From positions 1-64,000 of the forward strand of contig NZ_FMWL01000014.1 in assembly GCF_900103005.1 (NCBI RefSeq): DNA of 64,000 nt, in the 5' to 3' direction. The stretch comes from Acidaminobacter hydrogenoformans DSM 2784 (GTDB lineage Bacteria > Bacillota > Clostridia > Peptostreptococcales > Acidaminobacteraceae). Positions within the stretch are counted from its first letter, which is position 1. The number at the start of each line of letters is the position of its first letter. The notes beneath the pieces were generated by a model. It saw nothing but the letters and a program-made list of their open reading frames with translations. It was not told the origin of the DNA and made no database searches. Positions 8,192 through 15,373 of this stretch are shown in pieces. Made by a program: the position numbers and the translations under genes.

Positions 8192-8640
8192 TTCTGTTGA
8201 CAAGTGTTTTGACGTCCTTTCTGGCAACCCTCGGTTTCGCGGTCCTGTTCAACACACCAAGGCGGCACCTGTTTACGGCCAGCGCCAACGGCGCTATGGG
8301 CTGGGCCCTTTATACCCAGATCACTCTGCTTGGGGGATCCACTATTTTCGCCACATTTGTAGGGGCCATGACTCTGGGCCTCGCCGGAGAGCTGCTGGCC
8401 AACTATTTCCGGAAGCCGGCTACCGTCTTTATTGTACCGGCCATCATACCCTTCGTCCCTGGGTACGGCATCTTCTACACCATGGAATCCATCATGGGGC
8501 AAAATTATTCCGAGGCCGTTTCCAAAGGCGCAGAATCTTTTTTGATTGCAGTGGCTATAGCCAGCGGTTTAATCGTTTCCTCCACCATGGGAAAGTTTAT
8601 CAGGACTTACAAGAGCAAAAGAAGAGCCACCAAAGTGTAA
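8188..8640 (+). CDS. Threonine/serine exporter, small (ThrE C-terminal, DUF3815-like) subunit
   Basis: A 150-residue membrane protein with about four to five hydrophobic segments, forming the second half of a split ThrE exporter. The motif VPAIIPFVPGYGIFYTM near residue 90 is characteristic of this half. Its ATG overlaps the stop of the upstream subunit (ATGA), so the pair is translationally coupled. A strong terminator follows. Confidence 0.85.
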   Translation: MILLTSVLTSFLATLGFAVLFNTPRRHLFTASANGAMGWALYTQITLLGGSTIFATFVGAMTLGLAGELLANYFRKPATVFIVPAIIPFVPGYGIFYTMESIMGQNYSEAVSKGAESFLIAVAIASGLIVSSTMGKFIRTYKSKRRATKV

Positions 8641-8659
8641 ACGCCTGGATTTTCATAAT

Positions 8660-8703
8660 AACCGCGAAGGGTTCTGAGCATTAAGGCCTTCGCGGTTTTT
8701 TTC
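8660..8703 (+). terminator. Rho-independent terminator after the ThrE pair
   Basis: ACCGCGAAGG pairs with CCTTCGCGGT and is followed by seven T residues. Confidence 0.9.
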
Positions 8704-8715
8704 TCTGCCGGCGGT

Positions 8716-8732
8716 TTAATACCTGATACTAA
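8716..8732. promoter_or_regulatory. FapR-like operator upstream of the FabK-family gene
   Basis: TTAATACCTGATACTAA differs at only two of 17 positions from the FapR box as I recall it (TTAGTACCTGGTACTAA). FapR senses malonyl-CoA and represses fatty-acid synthesis genes, which would fit the FabK-family gene downstream. The site sits nine bases upstream of the -35, and no fapR gene is in the window, so the call is tentative. Confidence 0.35.
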
Positions 8733-8741
8733 TATCTATCA

Positions 8742-8770
8742 TTGACTTTTTCAGTGAATTAACCTATATT
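8742..8770 (+). promoter_or_regulatory. Sigma-A promoter of the FabK-family gene
   Basis: -35 TTGACT and -10 TATATT are separated by exactly 17 bases. The predicted start near 8777 leaves a leader of about 70 bases. Confidence 0.8.
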
Positions 8771-8801
8771 TATAGGTGGAAGGTATTATCGTCTAAATAT
8801 T

Positions 8802-8829
8802 GGGTCGGCGAAGCGCTGATCCTTTTTTT
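8802..8829 (+). terminator. Intrinsic terminator (attenuator) inside the FabK-family leader
   Basis: GGGTCGGCG pairs fully with CGCTGATCC (two G-U pairs) across a three-base loop, and seven T residues follow at once. It lies after the promoter and only four bases before the AAGGAG site, so it would stop transcription before the gene unless antagonised. No obvious antiterminator is visible in the short leader. Confidence 0.65.
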
Positions 8830-8847
8830 ATAAGGAGTGTGACTATA

Positions 8848-9924
8848 TTGAATCTGCCAACCCTCAAAATTGGGGATCTCGAAGCGCGCCTGCCGGTGAT
8901 TCAGGGCGGCATGGGCATAGGTGTTTCCATGTCAAGGCTGGCGTCCGCTGTAGCGAACGCAGGCGGCATAGGCGTCATTTCCGGCGCTCAGCCCGGTTTC
9001 AAAGAGCCGGATTTCTGGACAAATCCTCTCGAAGCAAATCTCAGAGGTATCCGCAACGAAATACGAAAGGCAAGAGAGCTTAGTCCGCAGGGCATCATAG
9101 GCATCAACTTCCTGACGGCGACACGGGAGTATACAGATTTCGTCAAAGAAGCTGTCAAGGAAGGCATTGACCTCATTATCTCCGGTGCCGGCCTGCCAAA
9201 GAACCTGCCTGAGTTTGTCAAAGGCACAAAGACGAAATTTGCGCCTATTGTTTCCTCCGGAAAAGCTGCCGAAACGCTGCTGAAGCTCTGGGACCGCCGC
9301 TATCAGGTTGTTCCGGATGCCATTATAGTTGAAGGCCCCCTTGCAGGCGGCCACCTTGGCTTTTCGAGAGAAGAGCTGGAAGGCACAGCTAAGGACCTTT
9401 ACACTTTGCTGGATGAAGTCCTGGTCGCAGTCAAAGCTTTCTCAGACCGCTATCAAAAGCCTATTCCCGTCATTGCAGCCGGCGGTATCTTTAGCGGCGC
9501 GGACATGAAAAAAGCCCTTGATTTAGGCGCTGCTGGTGTTCAGATCTCAACGCGCTTCGTCACCACGGAGGAATGCGACGCGGATGACGCTTTCAAGCAA
9601 ATGTACCTGGATGCCAAAGAGGAAGACGTCGTCATCATTCAGAGTCCCGTTGGGCTCCCGGGACGCGCAATCCGAAACGATATGACCCACAGCCTGGAGG
9701 CTGGGCGCATTCCGGTTTCGGCCTGCACCCGCTGCCTCAGCCACTGTGATCCGGCTACAACGCCTTTTTGCATCACGAAAAAGCTTATTGAGGCGGTCAC
9801 CGGCGAGGTGGACAAAGGCTTGGTCTTCGCAGGCCACAACGCCTTTAAACTCGACAAAATAACGACCGTACAAGCGGTCATGGACGAGCTGGTCACAGAA
9901 TACGAGGAAGCTTGCACGTCATAA
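8848..9924 (+). CDS. FMN-dependent nitronate monooxygenase / FabK-type enoyl-ACP reductase family protein
   Basis: A 358-residue TIM-barrel flavoprotein. Motifs seen are PVIQGGMGIGVSMSRL at the N-terminus, SGAGLP near residue 110, GPLAGGHLG near residue 167, and AAGGIFSGADMKKALDLGA with GVQISTRF near residue 210. Family members are either nitronate monooxygenases or FabK enoyl-ACP reductases, and sequence alone does not settle which. Near residue 290 a cluster CTRCLSHCDPATTPFC (C-x2-C-x3-C-x7-C) could hold an Fe-S cluster or metal. The TTG start is ten bases past AAGGAG. A FapR-like box and an attenuator upstream favour a fatty-acid role, by inference. Confidence 0.85.
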   Translation: MNLPTLKIGDLEARLPVIQGGMGIGVSMSRLASAVANAGGIGVISGAQPGFKEPDFWTNPLEANLRGIRNEIRKARELSPQGIIGINFLTATREYTDFVKEAVKEGIDLIISGAGLPKNLPEFVKGTKTKFAPIVSSGKAAETLLKLWDRRYQVVPDAIIVEGPLAGGHLGFSREELEGTAKDLYTLLDEVLVAVKAFSDRYQKPIPVIAAGGIFSGADMKKALDLGAAGVQISTRFVTTEECDADDAFKQMYLDAKEEDVVIIQSPVGLPGRAIRNDMTHSLEAGRIPVSACTRCLSHCDPATTPFCITKKLIEAVTGEVDKGLVFAGHNAFKLDKITTVQAVMDELVTEYEEACTS

Positions 9925-9991
9925 AGGCTAAGAAGAATGAGAAAATGAGCAGAAAGAGCGGGAAACACGTTCAAAAAATCTGGTCTGGGAC

Positions 9992-10022
9992 AATCTGGTT
10001 GGGGACAGTCCCCGACCAGATT
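9992..10022. repeat. Palindromic repeat (GGGGACAGTCCCC core)
   Basis: AATCTGGTTGGGGAC and GTCCCCGACCAGATT form inverted arms around one central A, with a single G-T mismatch. It lies in the gap between convergent genes. A partial copy (AATCTGGTCTGGGAC) precedes it at about 9978. Confidence 0.85.
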
Positions 10023-10035
10023 TCATCTAAAATAA

Positions 10036-10088
10036 AAAGCGTTCTCTCCTCGGGTTTAATTCCGATTGAAGAGAACGCTTTATTTTTT
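10036..10088. terminator. Bidirectional terminator between convergent genes
   Basis: AAAGCGTTCTCT pairs with AGAGAACGCTTT. T-rich tracts lie on both sides, so it can end the FabK-family transcript and the polyamine operon. Confidence 0.88.
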
Positions 10089-10094
10089 TACTTT

Positions 10095-11234
10095 CTACAG
10101 CCTCGACACGTAATCCTGGAACCCAAAAGTTCTGTGAACCCGAATCCCATCCGTTTCATTATAAGAGGCAATGGACGGCAGATTGACGCCGTTGAAGGTG
10201 TTGTTCTTGACCATGGTGTAATGGGCCATGTCCGTAAACACCAGGCGGTCTCCCGGTTTTAACGGCTCATCAAAGGAATAATCCCCAATTACGTCCCCGG
10301 AAAGACAAGTATTGCCTCCAAGACGGTACGTATAAGGTTTCTCCCCAGGTTTTCCCGAGCCTATGATGTGCGGCCGGTAAGGCATTTCGAGGACGTCTGG
10401 CATGTGACACGCCGCTGACGCGTCCAAAATAGCTACTTCCATGCCGTTCTTGACGACGTCCAGCACTGTTGACACCAGGTAACCGGTGTTCAGGGCAATG
10501 GCTTCGCCTGGCTCAAGGTAGATTTTCAGGTCGTATTTATTCTTCATGAAAAGAATTGATTCGACCAGAGACTCAATGTCGTAATCCTCGCGGGTGATAT
10601 GGTGCCCCCCGCCAAAATTGAGCCACTTCATCTGCTTCAGGTAAGGGCCAAACTTTTCATCCACCACCGGAATGGTTCTGGCAAGGGCGTCCGAATTCTG
10701 CTCGCAGTGGGTATGGAAATGGAGCCCGTCAATGCCTTCCAGCATCTCCGGATGAAAGTTGTCGAGGGTGATTCCCATGCGGGAATTTGGCGCACAAGGA
10801 TTGTAAAGCTCAACCTCAATTTCGGAATACTCCGGGTTGACACGAAGTCCGCACTCAATCTTCTTTCCCGGGTAAGCCTTGACTCTGTCCCGGTATTTTT
10901 CCCACTGAACGAAGGAGTTAAAGACCAAATGGTCACAATAACCCATGAGCGCTTCAAATTCGTGTTCAATGAAAGCAGGCGCGTATGCATGCACTTCCTT
11001 GCCCATGTACTCATAGCCCAGCCTTGCCTCGTGAAGAGAGCTGGCGGTGATGCCCGCAAGGTATTCCCCTACAATGGGCAGCATGGACGCCATGGAAAAG
11101 CCTTTCAGCGCCAGGAGAATTGAAGCGCCGGTGCGCTTTTGGACGGAATCCAAAATCTCAAGGTTTCGTCTGAGAAGACGCTCGTCCACAACATAGCATG
11201 GGCTTGGAACACTATAAAAATCAATATTTTTCAA
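10095..11234 (-). CDS. nspC: Carboxynorspermidine / carboxyspermidine decarboxylase
   Basis: A PLP-dependent fold III enzyme of about 379 residues that makes (nor)spermidine from its carboxylated precursor. The N-terminal PSPCYVVDERLLRRNLEIL leads to ILLALKGFSM with the PLP lysine (about residue 42). The HTHCEQN and FGGGHHITREDYD motifs mark the barrel, and LDASAACHMPDV carries the cysteine region of the active site. I preferred the TTG eight bases past a GAGG site; a GTG at 11243 is the alternative. It is co-transcribed with the upstream dehydrogenase. Confidence 0.92.
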   Translation of the reverse strand: MKNIDFYSVPSPCYVVDERLLRRNLEILDSVQKRTGASILLALKGFSMASMLPIVGEYLAGITASSLHEARLGYEYMGKEVHAYAPAFIEHEFEALMGYCDHLVFNSFVQWEKYRDRVKAYPGKKIECGLRVNPEYSEIEVELYNPCAPNSRMGITLDNFHPEMLEGIDGLHFHTHCEQNSDALARTIPVVDEKFGPYLKQMKWLNFGGGHHITREDYDIESLVESILFMKNKYDLKIYLEPGEAIALNTGYLVSTVLDVVKNGMEVAILDASAACHMPDVLEMPYRPHIIGSGKPGEKPYTYRLGGNTCLSGDVIGDYSFDEPLKPGDRLVFTDMAHYTMVKNNTFNGVNLPSIASYNETDGIRVHRTFGFQDYVSRL

Positions 11235-11263
11235 TCTCTGCACCTCAGTCTGTCAATAAGGGG

Positions 11264-12463
11264 TTAGTCAAGCAGAACCGGCTCAAAGCTCTCGTGCCAA
11301 GGCAGTCCCTGTTTGTTGAGTTGTTCCATGAACGGATCCGGATCGAACTCCTCAATGTTGAAGACGCCAGGCTTCTTCCAAAGCCCTTTCAGAATCATCA
11401 TGGCACCAATGACAGCAGGCACACCTGTGGTGTAAGAGATTGCCTGAGAACCCACTTCTTTGTAGGCCTCCTGGTGGTCGCACATGTTGTAGACATAGTA
11501 CGTGCGAGGCTGTCCATCTTTCACGCCCTGAATAACGCAGCCGATGTTCGTCTTGCCCTTCGTCCTCGGTCCAAGGGACGCAGGATCCGGAAGCAGCGCC
11601 TTGAGGAATTGAAGCGGCACAATCTCTCTGCCTTCGTATACAATTGGCTCAATGGACGTCATGCCGACATTCTCAAGAACCTTTAGATGCGTCAGATAGT
11701 TCTGGGAGAAGGTCATCCAGAAACGGATCTTCTGGATCCCCTTGATGTTGAGGGCAAGGGACTCAAGCTCTTCGTGATAGAGGAGGTAAATGTCCTTTTC
11801 ACCTATGCCTTCAAAATCGTAGACCTTTTTAATGGAAAGCGGCGGCGTCTCGACAAACTCGCCCTTCTCCCAATAACGGCCATTCGCCGTAATTTCGCGG
11901 ATGTTGATCTCAGGGTTGAAGTTCGTCGCGAACGGATAACCGTGGTCTCCGCCATTAGCATCCAGGATGTCAATGGTATGGATCTCATCAAAGTAATGCT
12001 TCTGGGCATAAGCGCAGAAAACACCGGTAACACCTGGGTCGAAGCCGCTGCCGAGGAGTGCTGTGATGCCAGCCTTCTCGAAGCGCTCCCTGTAAGCCCA
12101 CTGCCATTTATATTCGAATTTTGCCGTGTCGAGCGGCTCATAGTTCGCGGTATCCAGATAGTCGACGCCCGTCGCAAGACAAGCATCCATAATAGTCAGG
12201 TCCTGGTAAGGCAGCGCGACATTGATGACAATGTCCGGACCGAACTGCTTAATGAGCTCAATGACTTCCTCGGTTTTATCCGCGTCCACCTGAGCGGTTT
12301 GGATCTTGGTCTTGCCGCCGTCGAGTTTCTCTTTCAAGGCGTCGCATTTCGACTTGGTTCTGCTTGCAATGCAGATTTCCTCGAAAACGTCAGGGTTTTG
12401 ACAACATTTGTGAACAACGACTTGGGCGACACCACCAGCTCCGATGATAAGGGCCTTGGCCAT
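11264..12463 (-). CDS. Carboxynorspermidine synthase (saccharopine dehydrogenase family)
   Basis: An NAD(P)-dependent dehydrogenase of 399 residues that condenses aspartate semialdehyde with a diamine to form carboxy(nor)spermidine. The Rossmann motif ALIIGAGGVAQVVVHKC is at the N-terminus; VINVALPYQDLTIMDAC, GVDYLDTANYE and LLGSGFDPGVTGVFCAYA are saccharopine-dehydrogenase family blocks. The partner decarboxylase directly downstream identifies the polyamine role rather than lysine metabolism. The ATG is seven bases after AAAGGAGG. Confidence 0.9.
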   Translation of the reverse strand: MAKALIIGAGGVAQVVVHKCCQNPDVFEEICIASRTKSKCDALKEKLDGGKTKIQTAQVDADKTEEVIELIKQFGPDIVINVALPYQDLTIMDACLATGVDYLDTANYEPLDTAKFEYKWQWAYRERFEKAGITALLGSGFDPGVTGVFCAYAQKHYFDEIHTIDILDANGGDHGYPFATNFNPEINIREITANGRYWEKGEFVETPPLSIKKVYDFEGIGEKDIYLLYHEELESLALNIKGIQKIRFWMTFSQNYLTHLKVLENVGMTSIEPIVYEGREIVPLQFLKALLPDPASLGPRTKGKTNIGCVIQGVKDGQPRTYYVYNMCDHQEAYKEVGSQAISYTTGVPAVIGAMMILKGLWKKPGVFNIEEFDPDPFMEQLNKQGLPWHESFEPVLLD

Positions 12464-12503
12464 TTTTCAACCTCCTTTAAATAGTTAATCTTCCGGGACA
12501 ATT

Positions 12504-12542
12504 ATAGTAAAAACCTCACTATAAGTCGAGGGTTTTTACTAT
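12504..12542. promoter_or_regulatory. Inverted repeat in the divergent polyamine/rtcB region
   Basis: ATAGTAAAAACCTC and GAGGGTTTTTACTAT form arms of 14-15 bases (one extra G) around a ten-base loop. It lies 40 bases upstream of the dehydrogenase start, in the 246-base gap between divergent genes. It could be an operator, or a leader terminator that works on either strand. Nothing else in this gap is recognisable apart from the rtcB ribosome site. Confidence 0.5.
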
Positions 12543-12709
12543 TTATTGAACGTCAACTGATAAAATATTTGTGTTGCCTGTTTTTTTGATTCTTATTAGC
12601 TGAATCTGACAATAAGCGGACACATAAAATAATATACCCAATGTTGGCTGAGACTAATCGCAAACTAAAAACGTGGTATCATGGAGGAATAAAGGAGGCG
12701 ATCGCCACC

Positions 12710-13954
12710 ATGTTTACACTCTTTGACCCCAGCCGCCAAAAACTGCCCATAAAAGTCTGGCTCGAGCATGCTGATGCGTTGGAAGCCGTCTGTCTGCAGC
12801 AGGCGCTCAATTTATCAAATCTTCCGTTCGCCCAGGGCTGGATTGCCCTGATGCCGGATACCCACAGCGGCTATGGCATGCCTATTGGCGGTGTACTGGC
12901 CACCAGGGAAGTCATAATTCCAAATGCGGTCGGCGTCGACATAGGCTGCGGTGTCATTTTTGAACGGACTTCGGTGAAGGTGGGAGAGGTGTTTAAAGGG
13001 ACCATCGGCAAACGTCTTTTGGAGGTGATGGTGAGCGAGATCCTGCGGGCGATTCCGACCGGATTTGAGCATCATAAGGAGAAGCAGGCCTGCGAGGCGG
13101 CGGAGCGTTTTGAGAAGGTCCTTGAAAGTATTGAATTGAGAAGCTTTGAAAAGCCGTTATTGCAAGAGACCGAGCGGGCCTGTTTTCAAGTGGGCACCTT
13201 GGGGGGTGGGAATCATTTTATTGAGCTGCAGGAGGATGACGAGGGCTATTTGTGCCTTATGGTGCATTCCGGTTCGAGAAATATTGGACATACGCTGTGC
13301 TCGCATTTCAACAAGCTTGCGAAAAGCCTCAGCGGAAAGCTCCAGTGGCAAATTCCGGCGAAGTGGGATCTGGCTTATCTTCCCGTAAACAGCCCTGAGG
13401 GCCGGGCCTATATTCAGTGGATGGGGTTCGCGCTGGACTTCGCCCACGAGAATCGTGAAGTCATGCTGGCCCGGGTCAGGCACATTGTCGAGAAGGCTTT
13501 GGCGCCGCGGCTTGCCAATGAGGCTTTTGAGATTCTGGAGCATCATCATTGCCACCATAACTACGCTGCGCTTGAACGCCATGATGGTGAGGCATTGTGG
13601 ATCCACCGCAAGGGCGCGATCCGCGTTGCAGAAGGCGAGACTGGGATCATCCCCGGAGCCATGGGCAGCTGGTCCTATCTTGTGAAGGGCAAGGGCAGCG
13701 CTGAGAGCTTTAATTCCTGTTCTCATGGCGCAGGCCGGCAAATGAGCCGCCACGAAGCCAAAAGGCGCTTCACGCTTCAGGAGACTTTGAGGGACCTTGA
13801 GCTTGAAAACGTTGTCCTTGGGAAAGTCAAAAAGGGTGACCTCAGCGAAGAATCCAGATGGGCCTATAAAGACATTGATGCAGTGATTGGGAATGAGCTC
13901 GACTTGATCGAGCCTATTAAGAGGATGAAGACTCTGGCCGTCGTCAAAGGGTAA
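12710..13954 (+). CDS. rtcB: RtcB family RNA ligase
   Basis: Joins RNA 2',3'-cyclic phosphate ends to 5'-OH ends with GTP and Mn2+, acting in RNA repair. The 414 residues carry MPDTHSGYGMPIGGV, GVDIGCGV (metal-binding Asp and Cys), LGGGNHFIEL, HSGSRNIG, HHCHHNYA and SHGAGRQMSR with the histidine that takes GMP. The chosen ATG lies 11 bases past AAAGGAGG; an upstream TTG at 12641 lacks a site. It stands alone and divergent from the polyamine operon, without the usual rtcA or archease partner. Confidence 0.93.
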   Translation: MFTLFDPSRQKLPIKVWLEHADALEAVCLQQALNLSNLPFAQGWIALMPDTHSGYGMPIGGVLATREVIIPNAVGVDIGCGVIFERTSVKVGEVFKGTIGKRLLEVMVSEILRAIPTGFEHHKEKQACEAAERFEKVLESIELRSFEKPLLQETERACFQVGTLGGGNHFIELQEDDEGYLCLMVHSGSRNIGHTLCSHFNKLAKSLSGKLQWQIPAKWDLAYLPVNSPEGRAYIQWMGFALDFAHENREVMLARVRHIVEKALAPRLANEAFEILEHHHCHHNYAALERHDGEALWIHRKGAIRVAEGETGIIPGAMGSWSYLVKGKGSAESFNSCSHGAGRQMSRHEAKRRFTLQETLRDLELENVVLGKVKKGDLSEESRWAYKDIDAVIGNELDLIEPIKRMKTLAVVKG

Positions 13955-13960
13955 TAGGTG

Positions 13961-14010
13961 TTTGGTTCGGCCCAGTCCCCAACCACGTGTCCCTGTCCCC
14001 AACCAAATCC
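13961..14010. repeat. Degenerate palindromic repeat fragments
   Basis: TTTGGTTCGGCCCAGTCCCC and CCTGTCCCCAACCAAATCCC resemble arms of the GGGGACAGTCCCC repeat, arranged as in 2951-3000. They follow the rtcB stop. Confidence 0.55.
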
Positions 14011-14020
14011 CAAAAAACAC

Positions 14021-14058
14021 TAAACGCCTTTGTCATTGAATGATGACAAAGGCGTTTA
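14021..14058. terminator. Bidirectional terminator between rtcB and the zinc-ribbon gene
   Basis: TAAACGCCTTTGTCAT and ATGACAAAGGCGTTTA are perfect arms. The position between convergent genes supports termination of both, though the T tracts are short. Confidence 0.7.
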
Positions 14059-14083
14059 ACTTCTGGGGCCAGATTGGCTCATC

Positions 14084-14242
14084 TTAGTTTTCCATCTCCT
14101 TGTAACCGTAGAGGCCTGCGTAGTCATTGTCAATCTCGTGATCGCAAGATTCACAAACACCAAAACGATTGACTTTCTTTTGATCTCCGCAGCGCTTGCA
14201 AGTTTCAACATTCCACTGATCTTTGCTGATGTACTTCTCCAT
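14084..14242 (-). CDS. 52-aa zinc-ribbon microprotein, copy 1
   Basis: A small soluble protein with CKRCGD at residues 15-20 and CESCDHE at 30-36, i.e. two CxxC knuckles 11 residues apart, which suggests a single bound zinc. An acidic, aromatic tail (DYAGLYGYKEMEN) ends it. AGGAGG lies nine bases before the ATG. It is about 88% identical to the second copy at 14600-14758, and both have the same promoter layout. I do not recognise the family. Candidates are a nucleic-acid or protein-binding adaptor; nothing in the sequence decides this. Conservation between copies and good signals make it a real gene. Confidence 0.85.
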   Translation of the reverse strand: MEKYISKDQWNVETCKRCGDQKKVNRFGVCESCDHEIDNDYAGLYGYKEMEN

Positions 14243-14263
14243 AACCTTCATCCTCCTTAGGTT

Positions 14264-14285
14264 GAATAATTGTATACAATTATTC
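14264..14285. promoter_or_regulatory. Perfect 22-base palindrome in the 5' UTR of zinc-ribbon copy 1
   Basis: The half GAATAATTGTA is followed directly by its exact complement TACAATTATTC. It lies just past the predicted start point and before the ribosome site. It could be an operator or an RNA hairpin. Copies 2 and 3 of the promoter lack it. Confidence 0.6.
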
Positions 14286-14296
14286 TCTTTGTGATT

Positions 14297-14325
14297 ATTA
14301 TAGGGCCTCGTCTTTCATTTTGCAA
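14297..14325 (-). promoter_or_regulatory. Promoter P1 of zinc-ribbon copy 1
   Basis: -35 TTGCAA and -10 TATAAT are 17 bases apart, and the spacer begins AATGAAAGA. P2 and P3 share this -35, spacer start and -10. Confidence 0.85.
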
Positions 14326-14365
14326 CCCCTTTTTTCGGTAAAAACTCAATTTTATTATGTTTTTT

Positions 14366-14391
14366 TGCAAATACATAACATTAAACTTGCA
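14366..14391. promoter_or_regulatory. Upstream inverted repeat of P1 (TGCAAG-N14-TTTGCA)
   Basis: Six-base inverted half-sites with a 14-base spacer, 40 bases upstream of the -35. The same element with the same spacing precedes P2 (14873-14898) and P3 (15294-15319). A run AAAAAACAT lies just inside it each time. It is probably the binding site of an activator or repressor. Confidence 0.7.
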
Positions 14392-14529
14392 TTTTTTAAC
14401 TTCAAAAAGAATCTTGTATTGCATTGAATACATTTTATAAAATAATTTCACTTCACCTTTCGAAAACGGAAAGATGCATCTTTCTTTTTCAAACTTGCAC
14501 ATTTAATATCCATACGTTCGTTTGAACAT

Positions 14530-14571
14530 AAAAAAACGCGCCCTGGCCGACTATTCGTTCGACGAGGGCGC
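14530..14571 (-). terminator. Terminator of zinc-ribbon copy 2
   Basis: GCGCCCT pairs with AGGGCGC, and on the minus strand seven T residues follow the stem. It lies about 30 bases past the stop of copy 2. Confidence 0.85.
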
Positions 14572-14599
14572 TCAGCTTCTGGGATCAGGCTGAATCATA

Positions 14600-14758
14600 T
14601 TAGTTTTCCATCTCCTTGTAACCATAGAGACCTGCATAGTCACTGTCTATTTCGTGATCGCAAGATTCACAGACACCAAAGCGATTGACTTTCTTTTCAT
14701 CTCCACAGCGCTTGCATACTTCCACAGTCCATTGGTCTTTGCTCAAATATTTTTCCAT
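14600..14758 (-). CDS. 52-aa zinc-ribbon microprotein, copy 2
   Basis: The sister of the gene at 14084-14242, of equal length, with CKRCGD and CESCDHE at the same positions and the same DYAGLYGYKEMEN end. Differences are few and mostly in the first 15 residues and beside the knuckles. GGGAGG precedes the ATG by five bases. It has its own promoter (P2) and terminator, so the two copies are separate transcription units from a tandem duplication that included the regulatory region. Function unknown. Confidence 0.85.
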   Translation of the reverse strand: MEKYLSKDQWTVEVCKRCGDEKKVNRFGVCESCDHEIDSDYAGLYGYKEMEN

Positions 14759-14804
14759 AAGATCCTCCCTCAAAATTTGTTGTCTTGCTTAACCTCTTGT
14801 GATT

Positions 14805-14833
14805 ATTATAAGTGATCATCTTTCATTTTGCAA
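14805..14833 (-). promoter_or_regulatory. Promoter P2 of zinc-ribbon copy 2
   Basis: -35 TTGCAA, 17-base spacer beginning AATGAAAGATG, -10 TATAAT followed by AATCACAA, as in P1. Confidence 0.85.
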
Positions 14834-14872
14834 GGGCTTTTTTGATATTTTTTTGATTTTTTTATGTTTTTC

Positions 14873-14898
14873 TGCAAGTGCACGGTTATCAACTTGCA
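14873..14898. promoter_or_regulatory. Upstream inverted repeat of P2 (TGCAAG-N14-CTTGCA)
   Basis: A perfect six-base inverted repeat with a 14-base spacer, 39 bases upstream of the P2 -35. It is the best copy of the element. Confidence 0.72.
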
Positions 14899-15224
14899 TT
14901 TATTATTTATTGTTTGAAATAAATTATTCTTTTATCTAAATAATGACGAAGTAGGACCATTTCTAATTTTGATTATATATTAATATTCGTGTTTCAATAT
15001 TCGATTTTGTTAATCGAACCTTGCCTTTTATACTCATCCTGCCCCTTGCCGTTCCTCAGTCACAGCGCGTTGGTTTGCCATGCGCAGCAAATCGATTTTT
15101 CAGCCTTTCCTTAGACATTCCGAAAGTCATCTTGCATATTCCTGCACTTTTTATGCTTTGCGACCTTATACACATCATTTCAACCACATATGTCATTCGC
15201 GATCTGCAAAACCTATTAATGAAT
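14899..15224. other. AT-rich region downstream of P3, possibly a decayed third gene
   Basis: About 325 bases with no gene I can support. A minus-strand frame ending at 15056 holds ICKMTFG and KNRFAAHGK, which weakly recalls the CKRCGD...VNRFGVC part of the zinc-ribbon genes, and has no ribosome site. A decayed third copy is possible. The rest (14899-15040) is AT-rich without visible structure. Confidence 0.35.
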
Positions 15225-15253
15225 ATTATAGTGACACTTCCTTCATTTCGCAA
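15225..15253 (-). promoter_or_regulatory. Promoter P3 (third copy of the P1/P2 architecture)
   Basis: -35 TTGCGA, 17-base spacer beginning AATGAAGGA, -10 TATAAT. The match to P1 and P2 is clear, but no intact gene follows. Confidence 0.75.
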
Positions 15254-15293
15254 CCCCTCTTTAAGCATTTTTCGCTGTTTAGCAATGTTTTTT

Positions 15294-15319
15294 TACAAGT
15301 ACAAAATAGTTTTCTTGCA
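15294..15319. promoter_or_regulatory. Upstream inverted repeat of P3 (TGCAAG-N14-CTTGTA)
   Basis: The same half-sites (one mismatch) and 14-base spacer, 40 bases upstream of the P3 -35, followed by the same AAAAAAACAT run. Confidence 0.65.
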
Positions 15320-15373
15320 TTTTCAGAAAGCTTTAGAAGCAAATCCTTCACTTTTAGTTATTTTATAAAATAA

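Noticed and set aside
14257-14502. An 81-codon minus-strand frame upstream of zinc-ribbon copy 1
   Set aside because: It overlaps the upstream element and promoter P1 and is AT-rich noncoding in character.
14084-14758. Zinc-ribbon proteins as rubredoxins
   Set aside because: Rubredoxin has CxxCG...CPxCG and conserved aromatic residues around an Fe site; here the second pair is CESCD and the tail differs. Size alone is similar.
15056-15268. A 70-codon frame downstream of P3 as a real gene
   Set aside because: It lacks a ribosome site and its frame opens upstream of the predicted start point; only a weak resemblance to the zinc-ribbon genes suggests a relic.
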